Shown here: positions 10,018 to 18,807 of the stretch, in pieces
Layout: each line of letters starts with the position of its first letter
Numbering within the stretch: the stretch's first letter is position 1
NCBI GenBank assembly: GCA_902623175.1
Contig: CACNSR010000006.1
Coordinates: 1-64,000, forward strand
Direction: 5' to 3'
Source: Halieaceae bacterium
GTDB lineage: Bacteria > Pseudomonadota > Gammaproteobacteria > Pseudomonadales > Halieaceae
Length of the DNA: 64,000 bases
The notes under the pieces: generated by a model
Seen by the model: the letters and a program-made list of their open reading frames with translations, nothing else
Told to the model about the DNA's origin: nothing
Databases searched by the model: none
Translations under genes and position numbers: made by a program

Positions 10018-12054
10018 CTATCCTGCGAATGCCACCTGCTTCAGCTCGGCCACCTCATCTCGGAGCGCGGCAGCTTCCTCGAACTCGAGATTCTTGGCGT
10101 GCTCGAGCATCTTTTGCTCCATGTCGGCAATCCTGCGTCCCAGCGCCGCGGGGGTGAGATGGCTGACCTCAGCGGAGAGCGAAGCTCGGTCACCCTTCGC
10201 AGGACGCGACTTACCCGCTTTGGCCTTGGTGGGCATGCGTCGGGCACCCTCCAGAATGTCCTGCACAGACTTGTGGATACCCCGGGGCGTGATGCTGTTT
10301 TCCTCGTTAAAGGCCAGCTGCTTGTTTCTGCGGCGCTTGGTCTCGGCCATGGCACGAGTCATTGAACCGGTCTCGTTGTCGGCATAGAGGATGGCGCGCC
10401 CGTTGATATGCCGCGCGGCACGACCAATTGTCTGAATCAGAGAGCGATCACTTCTCAAGAAACCCTCTTTATCAGCGTCGAGGATCGCGACCAAAGACAC
10501 CTCTGGCATGTCGAGGCCCTCGCGTAGCAGGTTAATCCCAACCAGCACATCGAAATGTCCCAGGCGGAGATCGCGAATAATCTCGACGCGCTCAACCGTA
10601 TCGATATCGGAGTGCAGGTAACGCACCCGCACCTTGTGATCGTCCAGAAACTCGGTGAGATCTTCCGCCATACGTTTGGTCAGTGTGGTCACCAGCACCC
10701 GGTCGCCCGCCTCTACCGTGGCATGAATCTCACCCAACAGATCATCCACCTGCGTGCTGGCGGGGCGCACTTCGATTACCGGATCCACCAAGCCTGTTGG
10801 GCGGACCACCTGCTCTACCGTTTGGCCGGCGTGATCGTTCTCATAAGGCCCGGGTGTGGCCGACACGTAGATAGCTTGAGGACACAGCAGCTCCCACTCC
10901 TCAAACTTAAGCGGCCGGTTATCCAGCGCGGAAGGCAGGCGGAAACCGTATTCAACCAGCGTCTCTTTGCGACTACGGTCCCCGCGATACATGCCGCCAA
11001 TCTGCGGGATCGTCACGTGGGACTCATCCACCAACACCAGCGCGTTGTCGGGTATGTATTCAAACAAGGTCGGCGGAGCTTCGCCCGGCGCGCGGCCTGA
11101 GAGGTATCGCGAGTAATTCTCGATCCCCTGGCAATAACCAAGTTCCCGAATCATCTCTACGTCATATCGGGTCCGCTGCTGCAGTCGCTGGGCTTCCAGC
11201 AGCTTTTCCAACTCCTTGAGTTGTTTGACCCGTTCCTCGAGTTCCGCCTCGATCAGATCCACCGCGCCCAGCATCGTGTCCCGCGAGGCCACGTAATGGG
11301 TCTTGGGAAAGATAGTTACCCGGGGCAATCGCTCTTCAATCGCGCCAGTGAGCGGATCGAAGGTGCAAATGTTTTCAATTTCCTCATCGAAGAGCTCGAC
11401 ACGGATCGCCAACTCATCGGATTCGGCTGGGAAGATATCGATGACGTCACCGCGCACCCGATAGGTGCCGCGCTTAAAATCAATGTCGTTACGCGTGTAT
11501 TGGAGTTCGGCTAGCTGCCGCAAAATGCCCCGTTGGTCGATGATCTCGCCTCGCGAAAGGTGCATGACCATTTTGAAATAAGATTCGGGATCCCCGAGGC
11601 CATAAATCGATGAGACAGTGGAGACAACTAGACAGTCCTGCCGCTCAAGCAGCGCCTTTGTCGCAGACAGCCGCATCTGCTCGATGTGGTCGTTCACTTG
11701 CGCGTCCTTCTCGATGTACGTATCGGACGAAGGCACATACGCCTCGGGCTGGTAGTAATCGTAGTAGGAAACGAAGTACTCCACCGCGTTGTTCGGGAAG
11801 AACTCTTTAAACTCACCGTAGAGTTGCGCGGCAAGCGTTTTGTTGTGCGCCATGACGATGGTCGGCCGCTGCAGCGCCTGCACCACATTGGCCATGGTAA
11901 AGGTCTTTCCAGACCCTGTTACGCCCAGCAAAATCTGCGAGGCGAGACCCGACTGCACGCCTGCAATCAGTTGTTCTATCGCTGCGGGCTGGTCACCCGC
12001 CGGCGCGTAATCAGACTGTAGTTCGAAGGGTCGGCTCACTGGCAAGGGGGTCAT
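10018..12054 (-). CDS. uvrB: Excinuclease ABC subunit B
   Basis: UvrB is the damage-verification helicase of nucleotide excision repair. It is loaded by UvrA and recruits UvrC. The product of about 678 residues has Walker [15 protein letters not shown] near residue 40, the beta-hairpin region [10 protein letters not shown], the DESH helicase motif, the TIGRAARH motif VI region and a C-terminal UVR domain that contacts UvrC ([12 protein letters not shown]). I prefer the ATG at 12054 over the TTG twelve bases upstream, because homologous proteins begin close to the SRPFELQS segment. Confidence 0.98.
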   Translation of the reverse strand: MTPLPVSRPFELQSDYAPAGDQPAAIEQLIAGVQSGLASQILLGVTGSGKTFTMANVVQALQRPTIVMAHNKTLAAQLYGEFKEFFPNNAVEYFVSYYDYYQPEAYVPSSDTYIEKDAQVNDHIEQMRLSATKALLERQDCLVVSTVSSIYGLGDPESYFKMVMHLSRGEIIDQRGILRQLAELQYTRNDIDFKRGTYRVRGDVIDIFPAESDELAIRVELFDEEIENICTFDPLTGAIEERLPRVTIFPKTHYVASRDTMLGAVDLIEAELEERVKQLKELEKLLEAQRLQQRTRYDVEMIRELGYCQGIENYSRYLSGRAPGEAPPTLFEYIPDNALVLVDESHVTIPQIGGMYRGDRSRKETLVEYGFRLPSALDNRPLKFEEWELLCPQAIYVSATPGPYENDHAGQTVEQVVRPTGLVDPVIEVRPASTQVDDLLGEIHATVEAGDRVLVTTLTKRMAEDLTEFLDDHKVRVRYLHSDIDTVERVEIIRDLRLGHFDVLVGINLLREGLDMPEVSLVAILDADKEGFLRSDRSLIQTIGRAARHINGRAILYADNETGSMTRAMAETKRRRNKQLAFNEENSITPRGIHKSVQDILEGARRMPTKAKAGKSRPAKGDRASLSAEVSHLTPAALGRRIADMEQKMLEHAKNLEFEEAAALRDEVAELKQVAFAG

Positions 12055-12110
12055 GCAAAAGCGCAAGGATAACGGATCTGTAGGATGAGCGAGATTTACC
12101 GGATCCGCGG

Positions 12111-12140
12111 TTGACTGCCCGAAAACCCGATGTGTAAACT
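12111..12140 (+). promoter_or_regulatory. Sigma-70 promoter of tRNA-Asn
   Basis: TTGACT at 12111-12116 and TAAACT at 12135-12140 are separated by 18 bp. The mature tRNA-Asn starts 22 bases after the -10 box. This is a good match in sequence and position for a stable-RNA promoter. Confidence 0.6.
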
Positions 12141-12162
12141 TCGTTCCCTCTTCGGAGTCCGT

Positions 12163-12238
12163 TCCGCCTTAGCTCAGTTGGTAGAGCAACTGACTGTTAA
12201 TCAGTGGGTCGCTGGTTCGAGCCCAGCAGGCGGAGCCA
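12163..12238 (+). tRNA. tRNA-Asn (anticodon GTT), integration target
   Basis: Complete cloverleaf with acceptor stem TCCGCCT/AGGCGGA, discriminator G and encoded CCA. The anticodon arm CTGACTGTTAATCAG gives anticodon GTT. The last 15 bases of the gene (from 12224) form part of a 19-bp sequence that recurs at 22753-22771. This tRNA is therefore the attachment site of the island that follows. Confidence 0.97.
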
Positions 12239-12242
12239 AATT
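12224..12242 (+). repeat. attL: left 19-bp attachment repeat
   Basis: CAGCAGGCGGAGCCAAATT covers the last 15 bases of tRNA-Asn plus four bases beyond it. It matches 22753-22771 exactly and in the same orientation. The flanking bases on both sides differ, so the repeat is exactly 19 bp. Confidence 0.9.
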
Positions 12243-12294
12243 TTGGTAGGTAAGTCCATGTATATCAACGTCTTAGGGCGATGATATGCATGGC

Positions 12295-12316
12295 ACTCCC
12301 CAAACCACTCCCCAAA
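12295..12316 (+). repeat. Putative left integrase arm-type site
   Basis: Two copies of ACTCCCCAAA lie 12 bp apart (start to start). The same tandem pair recurs in the same orientation at 22624-22645, with 21 of 22 bases identical. Each pair lies inside the island near an attachment repeat, as expected for arm-type binding sites of a lambda-like integrase. The role is inferred from position. Confidence 0.6.
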
Positions 12317-12455
12317 ATCTTGACTGAGGCCACACCATTTATTCAGGTGTAACGCCTGGGCTTTGACTCTTTTATTTCGGGCGCGTTGTCCGAGATGGAC
12401 GCCCCGCCACTTCTGCTTGCCCTGGCTTTAATAAGTGCCAGCTATTGCCACCCCC

Positions 12456-12471
12456 GGGGGGGGGGGGGGGG
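12456..12471 (+). repeat. Homopolymer run of 16 G preceded by 5 C
   Basis: Sixteen consecutive G residues follow CCCCC in the non-coding left end of the island. The CCCCC/GGGGG junction is self-complementary. The exact length should be treated with caution, because long G runs are easily miscounted in sequencing and assembly. Confidence 0.85.
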
Positions 12472-12561
12472 CTAACCGTCGTTGTGATTGTGATGGTTAC
12501 CGCCCAGATACATTAGTGGGTGGGATCCTCGTCTGCCGGCAAGCCCTTCGGCGCGCTGATG

Positions 12562-13656
12562 TCATGCGGCCTCAGTCTGGTCCGATCCGCCCAGCTGTAT
12601 GATGTCTAGTAACTGGCGTTTCCACACGGCCAGGTCCTCCATTAAGTCAACAGTCATGAATCTATACCGGTCTCCTTGGATGACCACCGATTCATCACAA
12701 CTCTCACCAAAAGCGGGGTGCAAAAGGATCCCTTCGGTCATAAAAGAATCATCGCTAGAACCATGCTGTGATTTGGTGTACGCATACATTTGATAGACAT
12801 AACCGCTGCGAAAGGAACGATCGCGATACCTGCCTTTAACAGTTATTTCATTAAACTTGGTATCGATAATGATTCGGCGCCCTAGCTTTGTATTCTCAAG
12901 AAATATGTCCGTCTTCATCTTGGGCAGTAGATCCGGTATCTGTGTGCTTTGCTCCTGGACTTGCCAATTGAGCCACTTCCCCGGAGTCGCCTTCCAGCCA
13001 GCGCTGTTGGCATATTCGCGATAAAACCCTGCCACCGCCTTTTCAAATAGGACCCTTAACCACCTCTCGTCTCGACTGGGTTCAAACGACAGCTGATCCC
13101 CGCCCTGCTCAGACGGAAGCTTCATGTCCATGGCCAAACTTGCGAGAGACATCATTAACGCATCCCTGGCATTACGACGGTCGTTTGCTTTGCCGGCATT
13201 CAGCTTGTTGTGTGCTGATGAGTCACTAACCCCAATGGATCTCATCCAGTGAATGCACCGTCGGCAGCGCGAGGCAACGCCCTCATCCCGCAGTAATGGC
13301 AGGCACTTTGTTAAAGCGGCCAAAACAAATCGATTTTTATCGGTGTCAGCACTGATCTGGTCGTAAGAGCAGTGCACCAAACCCTTGTCCAGCAACCGCC
13401 TAGAGGCCGTAGTAACAAAGTTTATTTTGCCTCTGACCCGGGTAAGCGGTCCCGAGACACTGCGGAATCCGAGCGTCAGCCCGTCACGAAGCCTCGACTC
13501 GGCGGCCTCACAGAGGAGCGCCGCGATTAGATCAGGTAGCCCCTCAGGATTGTCTTCTGCGGCGACAAAGGCCTTCTTATCTACAAAGGCCAAATCAGAC
13601 GCATAAAGCATCAGCAGCCAGAGATTCTTGACCGGGATGCTGGGATGTTCCATCAA
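12562..13656 (-). CDS. mcrC: McrC: nuclease subunit of McrBC modification-dependent restriction
   Basis: McrC partners with the GTPase McrB and supplies the PD-(D/E)xK nuclease that cuts DNA containing modified cytosine. The 364-residue product begins with the family signature IPVKNLWLLMLYASDL. It has a basic middle region, and the nuclease core lies near residues 245-275, where KTDIFLEN is followed by RRIIIDTKF (the D...D-T-K arrangement of this family). It starts 7 bp after mcrB, so the two are co-transcribed. The length is close to E. coli McrC (348). Confidence 0.9.
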   Translation of the reverse strand: MMEHPSIPVKNLWLLMLYASDLAFVDKKAFVAAEDNPEGLPDLIAALLCEAAESRLRDGLTLGFRSVSGPLTRVRGKINFVTTASRRLLDKGLVHCSYDQISADTDKNRFVLAALTKCLPLLRDEGVASRCRRCIHWMRSIGVSDSSAHNKLNAGKANDRRNARDALMMSLASLAMDMKLPSEQGGDQLSFEPSRDERWLRVLFEKAVAGFYREYANSAGWKATPGKWLNWQVQEQSTQIPDLLPKMKTDIFLENTKLGRRIIIDTKFNEITVKGRYRDRSFRSGYVYQMYAYTKSQHGSSDDSFMTEGILLHPAFGESCDESVVIQGDRYRFMTVDLMEDLAVWKRQLLDIIQLGGSDQTEAA

Positions 13657-13663
13657 CGCGCTC

Positions 13664-15676
13664 TCACAGCGCCAAGCCCGTAATAAGCTCCGCGGCTCTA
13701 TCTGGGTTGTCGAACCAGTATTCCCTGATCAAGGGTGCCAATTCTGCGTCAACTACCTGCTGGTACCAGGCCTCTGGGCTGGACACCTCAGAGTTAGCAG
13801 TCGGCGAGAGGAAGCTGTGGCCAATACTAAATTGAGGTCCAAGGGAAGGCTCTGCCGCGATGACGTCATTGAGCTCCTGAGCTTTTCGCTGTATTTGGTC
13901 CACAAAATATGAGTCGAAGTCACACTCATTTTCCAGCCAGGAACGCCAGCGATCATTGAACAAGGGGTCCATGTCAAAAAAGGCGAATCTGCGGCGCAGG
14001 GCCATGTCGACTATTGCCAAAGAGCGGTCCGCTACGTTCATAGTGCCAATAACAAAAAGGTTCGGCGGAACGTGCACCTTTTCTCCATGAAAGCGTCGGT
14101 ACGAGAGTTCAAGGGCCTCAGACGGCGTCCGCTTGTCTGCCTCCAAAAGGGTCAGCAGCTCTCCAAAAATCTGGGCAGGATTTCCCCTGTTGACCTCCTC
14201 AATGACAAGCACATGCGGATAGCCAGAATTCCTGGCGTCCTCAACCATCTCCATAAATGGGCCATCTGAAAGTTGCAGGCGGCCGTCCGATCCACCAGTC
14301 GGTCTCCAGCCACGAACAAAGTCCTCGTAAGACAGGTTAGGATGGAACTGCACCGCCCTCAGCCGGGCGGTGTCCTTCTTGCCCATTAAGGCAAACGCCA
14401 GCCTCTTAGCGAGCCAGGTCTTACCTGTGCCCGGCGGGCCCTGCAGGATCAGGTTCTTCTTTCGCTTCAGCGTTGTGATGAGCTCCCTGATCTGGACCTC
14501 GGTTAGAAAGCTGCCGTCAGAAAGAATGCTGCCTACTCCATACGAGGCGCCGCTCTCAGAACCATCTTCCTCCTGCTGGAGAGGGCCCGCGGGCTCTAGG
14601 TCAAGGTAACCGCGGACCAGCTCCCGGGTCGTTCCGTACGCGGTCATCTCGGTAAGAGTCTTCGTAGTTATCCCGCTCCCCGGCCATTCGGCCCCCTCGG
14701 TGCGTATCCACTCCACGATGCGGAAGTTCGGGTACGGCTCGTCCTCGCGGTGCATGTACTCGGACTTCACAAATCCCATGCCCAGGATCTTCTTGCGACC
14801 CTGCTTTGCGATCACAACGTCGCCAGGTGCCATTTCGTAGCAGAATTGGTAACAGGCCAGGCTGTCATTTGACCGGGAACTATCGACACCACTCAACTGC
14901 TTCAACGCCGCCGTGATCTCTTCTCGGGTGCTGTAGTCGCTCAGCGCACCTAGTTCGGCCCAACCAATTGCCACGATGCCTTTATCCACAAAGTGCTGCC
15001 ATTGGCTACCGCCCTCTCCGGCCGAGACGGCCCAGATTCGCTGGCCCTCGAGGTCATCCTCGGATTCTGGCTCGGGCTCCTTGTGGGTCAGGGCGTAGTC
15101 CGCGTAGTTTTTATAAAGCCTCAGCAGTGCCTCGAAGTCACCAGCAAGCTGCTGATCGCTGGGAACGTCGTTTGCCTCGAAGTAACGCGAGTAGATCGTG
15201 GAAGCCTCGTAAAGAGCGGCCATTTTCTTGACGCGACCTAGGCGGCCGTCGCCCTCAACTCCGAATCCCGCTCCCTCGGGTTGCGGAAACAGCTGCCTGA
15301 TCTGCTCCGCTTGCTCGCGCAGTTTTTGGTCAGCGCCCTTTTTGCCCAGGGCCTGGTGAAGCTTAGTCACGCCTTGCGCTAGCTTCAGATCGCATCCGCC
15401 ACCGTCTTCCGCAAAAAGCATCACGATGTAGGTGCCTTCCATTGTAGTGCTGGTCAGGCGCGTATCCAGGATGGCTAGCCAGGGTACGCTTGCCCAGTTC
15501 CCCTTGCCGTACGAGTAAGTAACCTGGAGGTCGGGATTTCCGTTTACGCTCGTGAGCTGCTCCACCTCGCGCTGCAGGCTTTTAAATAGCCTCTGTACCT
15601 CGTGCGCACCCCCAAACGGGGTAGACGAGCGCGCACTTGGGTATAACTCCAGTAGCCGCTTAATTTGATCTTTCAT
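13664..15676 (-). CDS. mcrB: McrB-like AAA+ GTPase with added N-terminal recognition domains
   Basis: The 670-residue motor subunit is longer than E. coli McrB (about 460). Residues 1-190 resemble the DUF3578/MrcB N-terminal domain. Residues about 213-345 match an EVE-like module (IWAVSAGEGG, GIVAIGWAELG, GDVVIAKQG), a fold linked to binding of modified bases. Residues about 400-600 are the AAA+ domain with Walker A GPPGTGKT, the Walker B stretch HVLVIEEVNRGNPAQIFGE and MNVADRSLAIVDMALRRRF. The last stretch corresponds to the McrB guanine-recognition motif (usually MNTAD; here V replaces T). The likely substrate is foreign DNA with modified cytosines, but specificity is inferred. It is the first gene of the mcrBC pair. 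Confidence 0.9.
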   Translation of the reverse strand: MKDQIKRLLELYPSARSSTPFGGAHEVQRLFKSLQREVEQLTSVNGNPDLQVTYSYGKGNWASVPWLAILDTRLTSTTMEGTYIVMLFAEDGGGCDLKLAQGVTKLHQALGKKGADQKLREQAEQIRQLFPQPEGAGFGVEGDGRLGRVKKMAALYEASTIYSRYFEANDVPSDQQLAGDFEALLRLYKNYADYALTHKEPEPESEDDLEGQRIWAVSAGEGGSQWQHFVDKGIVAIGWAELGALSDYSTREEITAALKQLSGVDSSRSNDSLACYQFCYEMAPGDVVIAKQGRKKILGMGFVKSEYMHREDEPYPNFRIVEWIRTEGAEWPGSGITTKTLTEMTAYGTTRELVRGYLDLEPAGPLQQEEDGSESGASYGVGSILSDGSFLTEVQIRELITTLKRKKNLILQGPPGTGKTWLAKRLAFALMGKKDTARLRAVQFHPNLSYEDFVRGWRPTGGSDGRLQLSDGPFMEMVEDARNSGYPHVLVIEEVNRGNPAQIFGELLTLLEADKRTPSEALELSYRRFHGEKVHVPPNLFVIGTMNVADRSLAIVDMALRRRFAFFDMDPLFNDRWRSWLENECDFDSYFVDQIQRKAQELNDVIAAEPSLGPQFSIGHSFLSPTANSEVSSPEAWYQQVVDAELAPLIREYWFDNPDRAAELITGLAL

Positions 15677-15679
15677 TTT

Positions 15680-15766
15680 CTAGGTCCACCTATCCCGCAG
15701 AACAGTGTTTGGCGCACTGAGCGCCGTCGTCGTTACCAGCAGAATGCCGAGTAGTGGTTTAGCCAT
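15680..15766 (-). pseudogene. 28-codon remnant: duplicated signal-peptide start next to mcrB
   Basis: The frame starts ATG and reads MAKPLLGILLV before ending in TAG three bases ahead of the mcrB ATG. Its first 33 bases are almost identical to the start of the exported-protein gene at 16314 (MTKPLLAILLL). After about 11 codons the similarity stops. The simplest reading is that a paralogue was cut off when the mcrBC module joined the island. It might alternatively act as a short leader frame upstream of mcrB. Confidence 0.55.
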
Positions 15767-15789
15767 CTTTCAAATCTTGCCACGTCTCA

Positions 15790-16314
15790 TCAAGGTACCA
15801 GTACCTCCAACTCTTTGAATTCCTTGCCGTAGCCCAATGATTGGCATGTCCCCCGCTTTATTTCTATTGGCTGACACTGACCGTCTTCGAACGTAACGCA
15901 CATTTCAAAAGTTACCAGCGTCACGTCACCTTCACCCCAAGTGTCGATACTCAAGCCATGAAAAACTCCTAGAGGCTCGACAAAAAAGCCGGCCAATTGA
16001 TTCTCGTGATGGTTGCCGCGCAGGACGAAGAATGGGTGACGCTTTTTGGTGTAGTCATTGTCATAGGTGACATAGGCTTCTGGCTTAAATAGGAAGTTGT
16101 GGTCGCCAGTCGCGTCCGGTTGGTTTTTCCGCAGCTCTGAAGCCACAGCGTATTTATCATCGTCTGCTATCTCATAGTCCGTCCACTCCACTGTAATGCG
16201 GCCCTGATCGCCACCATATTTATCAGGCTCAAATTTGCATTCGTAGATGTATCTCTCGTTTGCCGATGCAACCAGCGGCATTAACAGCAGAATGGCGAGT
16301 AGTGGTTTAGTCAT
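15790..16314 (-). CDS. Small exported protein coupled to the MORN lipoprotein
   Basis: No family is recognised. From the ATG at 16314 the product has about 174 residues, with a clear signal peptide (MTKPLLAILLLMPLVASA). The mature region has about four cysteines in two well-separated groups (ECKFEPDKYG; EMCVTFEDGQCQP and GTCQSLGYG). It is rich in beta-type and acidic segments, which suits a small disulfide-stabilised periplasmic or secreted protein. The ATG overlaps the TGA of the MORN gene (ATGA), so translation is probably coupled and the products may work together. The longer frame to 16347 lies inside the MORN gene and lacks the signal peptide at its start. Confidence 0.7.
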   Translation of the reverse strand: MTKPLLAILLLMPLVASANERYIYECKFEPDKYGGDQGRITVEWTDYEIADDDKYAVASELRKNQPDATGDHNFLFKPEAYVTYDNDYTKKRHPFFVLRGNHHENQLAGFFVEPLGVFHGLSIDTWGEGDVTLVTFEMCVTFEDGQCQPIEIKRGTCQSLGYGKEFKELEVLVP

Positions 16315-17495
16315 AGGCAGGTGGTAATTGAGCCAGTGGTGGTGCATCTGATTATCTGACCGTTGATGCTGTAGGTCTGCGAGTGTGTCTTGGATGGTGT
16401 AGGTGAAGACGTGGTGCCGTTCATCAGATCAATCCCAAACTGCATCATCCGCAGATTCGCCTCTAACTCCTGAATCCGCTTCTGTTCTTTGATGGTGGCT
16501 TCTTGAATAGCTTGCTGTCGGGCTATCGCCGCTAATTGCTGATCGCTTGAGGACGTTTGTGTGCTTGCCGGTGGCTTGCCAGCCCCCTGATTCTGCTCGT
16601 TCATGTAGAGCTTCATGGCGCATTCAGCGTGGGCTTCTGTGCCGCGTTCAAAGCCAAAAGAGTCGCAGGCTTCTAGTCGACGCTCAATGCGAGCTTGCTC
16701 TCGTCTCCGCGAATCCAACACCTTCGACATACCCTCTGCCCAGTGTCCTGTATATGTGCCGTCCCCTAGAACACCAGCGTCTATTGAACCAACAAACTGT
16801 CTTCCATCTGGATAGCTTATAGCCGCTGTTCCTGTTTTCTCTCCCAAGTAGAAGTCGCCAACATATTTATAACCGTTTGGTTTTGTATGGGTACCTTGCC
16901 CATGTCGGGCGCCGTTCTGGAACCCTCCTTCATATCGACTGCCATCCTTCCATTCCCAGACCCCATAATGTTTCTCGCCATTTTTGAACTCTCCGACGAA
17001 TACTGATCCGTTCGTAGCGTGCGTATATCGCCCTTGCCCGTGCATAACGTCATTTTTCCACTGGCCTTCGTACACATCGTCATATGACCACGTGTATGTG
17101 CCGTTGCCATTCATCCGGCCCTCTTGCCACTGGCCTTTATATCGATTGCCATCTGCCCACTCGTAGACACCCTCAACCTTGCGGTTGTTGGCGTATGTAC
17201 CGGAGTACCGATCACAGTTATCGTAGATCTGTTCCCCCAAACCGTGTGCCTGACCGTAGGAATTGGTATCTCCCCAATACTTACCAATGCAAGTCAACGG
17301 AGGCTCCCAATCAGATCTTTGGGAGCGATTGTAAGCATTCAGCGCCTCAACATATTCGGCGTACGTCGCATAATTTTCAGGGTGGACATGTCGGGTGTAT
17401 TTGCGACTGTGGGGCGACGAACAGCCCGCTATAGCAATCAGTGATACTGCTACAACCACTCTCAACGCCGCACTTGTCTTGTTCAGCAAAGTCAT
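16311..17495 (-). CDS. MORN-repeat lipoprotein
   Basis: The 394-residue product opens with a lipoprotein signal peptide ending in the lipobox IAGC, so Cys25 is the probable lipidation site. About eight MORN repeats fill residues 65-255, visible as G-Y/F-G-W-x-G-x-x-x-G-x-G units (YKGQWQEGRMNGNGTY, YEGQWKNDVMHGQGRY, YEGGFQNGARHGQGTH). A basic, charged helix rich in R/E (about 262-285), a Q/S-rich linker and a coiled-coil stretch (about 325-350) follow. MORN repeats form extended beta-hairpin rods used in binding; the partner is unknown. The next gene overlaps it by four bases. Confidence 0.8.
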   Translation of the reverse strand: MTLLNKTSAALRVVVAVSLIAIAGCSSPHSRKYTRHVHPENYATYAEYVEALNAYNRSQRSDWEPPLTCIGKYWGDTNSYGQAHGLGEQIYDNCDRYSGTYANNRKVEGVYEWADGNRYKGQWQEGRMNGNGTYTWSYDDVYEGQWKNDVMHGQGRYTHATNGSVFVGEFKNGEKHYGVWEWKDGSRYEGGFQNGARHGQGTHTKPNGYKYVGDFYLGEKTGTAAISYPDGRQFVGSIDAGVLGDGTYTGHWAEGMSKVLDSRRREQARIERRLEACDSFGFERGTEAHAECAMKLYMNEQNQGAGKPPASTQTSSSDQQLAAIARQQAIQEATIKEQKRIQELEANLRMMQFGIDLMNGTTSSPTPSKTHSQTYSINGQIIRCTTTGSITTCL

Positions 17496-17623
17496 GCCCT
17501 GAGCTTACCGCAGGACTATCTCAATGTGAGAGGTCATGTCAGAGCAAATGTGAGAGAGTTCAGTCGACAAAACGGTGCGGGTAATATCAACATACTCAGG
17601 TCTGTAGGCAGGAGTTCTGCAAG

Positions 17624-18784
17624 GTGAAACTTTTTCTATCTGGATGCCTATCAGCCTTATTGCTGGGGCTTCACCTGCTATCGGGAGCAGCCTCCGCTGA
17701 GGAAATTAGCTTCGTATTTGACTCCGACGCTGGCGGCACCTCTACAACCCAATATGACCTGTCGATGCTGTTTACGCTGACTTATGAATCCTCCTTTGAT
17801 AACCCGAATAGTGAGTTCCCGACCCTTATTTTTGAAAAAGCTTGGTTTAGACCCGAGGATATCGGGAGGACTTTCAGTGCAAAGGAGTCGGCTGGCTATG
17901 AGGCTTTTTTGTCGAAACTAACCGATGGTAAAGACCAGACAATCTATACGGGGTTCGGGATGGACATGAAATACGATGTCAACCGCCCACTTGGCGGCGG
18001 TATGGCACCTGCCGAAAGTCTCATTTTCTCCGGGTGTACTGATAAGACAAATGGGTCGCCCTGCAATCACATCTTAGATGTTGTGGTCCCAAACAATGGC
18101 TATCCAGACTTGGTCGGCGTCCAGATTACCGACATCACGATGACAGTAGTCGATGCTGAGGTTGTTAGGCGGCTCGACTCTTATTTTTGCAAATCGGGAT
18201 GTCCGCGTTATGAGGCGGAACTCAAGATTGAATTTGTCACTGAGGGGTCTGGCTCAGTGCCGCTGGAGACGTTCAGAGTCAATTTAGAAGAGCCAGTAAA
18301 CTCAGGAATAGCATCTGGGATATCCAATGTCCGTGGATGGGCAGTTTCCTCTCAAGGCATCCAGAAAGTTGAGTTATTTGTCGATGGTCAATACGCCTTT
18401 GATATTCCTTATGGCGGGCAGCGATTGGATGTAGAGGCTGTATTCCCTGAAATTACTCAATCTGCAGAGTCTGGATTTGGTTCAACTTATAACTATGGGG
18501 GTCTGTCGTCGGGCGAACACACAATGACTGTGAGGGCCTACGCAACGGATGGCAGAGTAAAGGACAGTACCAGCGTTTTCACCGTTGCGGGTTTTGGTCA
18601 GGAGTTTATCTCAGCATCTGATTCGCCAAGGGCCGAAAATGCATCCGTGAGTATTGAACCCTCTAACGGCGATATTGTAATTCGTGACATTGAACTCGAC
18701 TCCGGGGAGAGATTTGAAGTGAGGCTCAGATGGGATACGGCAGCACAATCGTATAAAGCGGTGGCGGTTCAACCTTTGAACTGA
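17624..18784 (+). CDS. Secreted protein with an Ig-like domain
   Basis: The 386-residue product starts at GTG, with AGGAG about eleven bases upstream. It has a signal peptide (MKLFLSGCLSALLLGLHLLSGAASA). The N-terminal part (30-215) is a beta-rich domain I do not recognise, with cysteine pairs that could form disulfides. Residues about 222-325 match a widespread bacterial Ig-like module: LEEPVNSGIASGISNVRGWA, KVELFVDGQY, YGGQRLDV, SGFGSTYNYGGLSSGEH and TMTVRAY. It is the only plus-strand gene in the island and lies divergent to the MORN lipoprotein with a 128-bp gap. Function is unknown; surface binding is a guess. Confidence 0.75.
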   Translation: MKLFLSGCLSALLLGLHLLSGAASAEEISFVFDSDAGGTSTTQYDLSMLFTLTYESSFDNPNSEFPTLIFEKAWFRPEDIGRTFSAKESAGYEAFLSKLTDGKDQTIYTGFGMDMKYDVNRPLGGGMAPAESLIFSGCTDKTNGSPCNHILDVVVPNNGYPDLVGVQITDITMTVVDAEVVRRLDSYFCKSGCPRYEAELKIEFVTEGSGSVPLETFRVNLEEPVNSGIASGISNVRGWAVSSQGIQKVELFVDGQYAFDIPYGGQRLDVEAVFPEITQSAESGFGSTYNYGGLSSGEHTMTVRAYATDGRVKDSTSVFTVAGFGQEFISASDSPRAENASVSIEPSNGDIVIRDIELDSGERFEVRLRWDTAAQSYKAVAVQPLN

Positions 18785-18807
18785 GCTTGTTACCTTGTTG
18801 AGTAAAA

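Larger units (their letters stand above)
12243..12561. other. Left end of the island, no gene seen
   Basis: Between attL and the end of mcrC I see the putative arm-type repeats, an imperfect hairpin around 12378-12404 (GTCC/GGAC within a GGGCG/CGCCC pair) and a run of G residues. No open reading frame with coding character is visible on either strand. Confidence 0.6.

Noticed and set aside
12456-12471. Phase-variable promoter controlled by the G run
   Set aside because: No promoter elements or gene start lie next to the run; mcrC ends, rather than starts, on that side.
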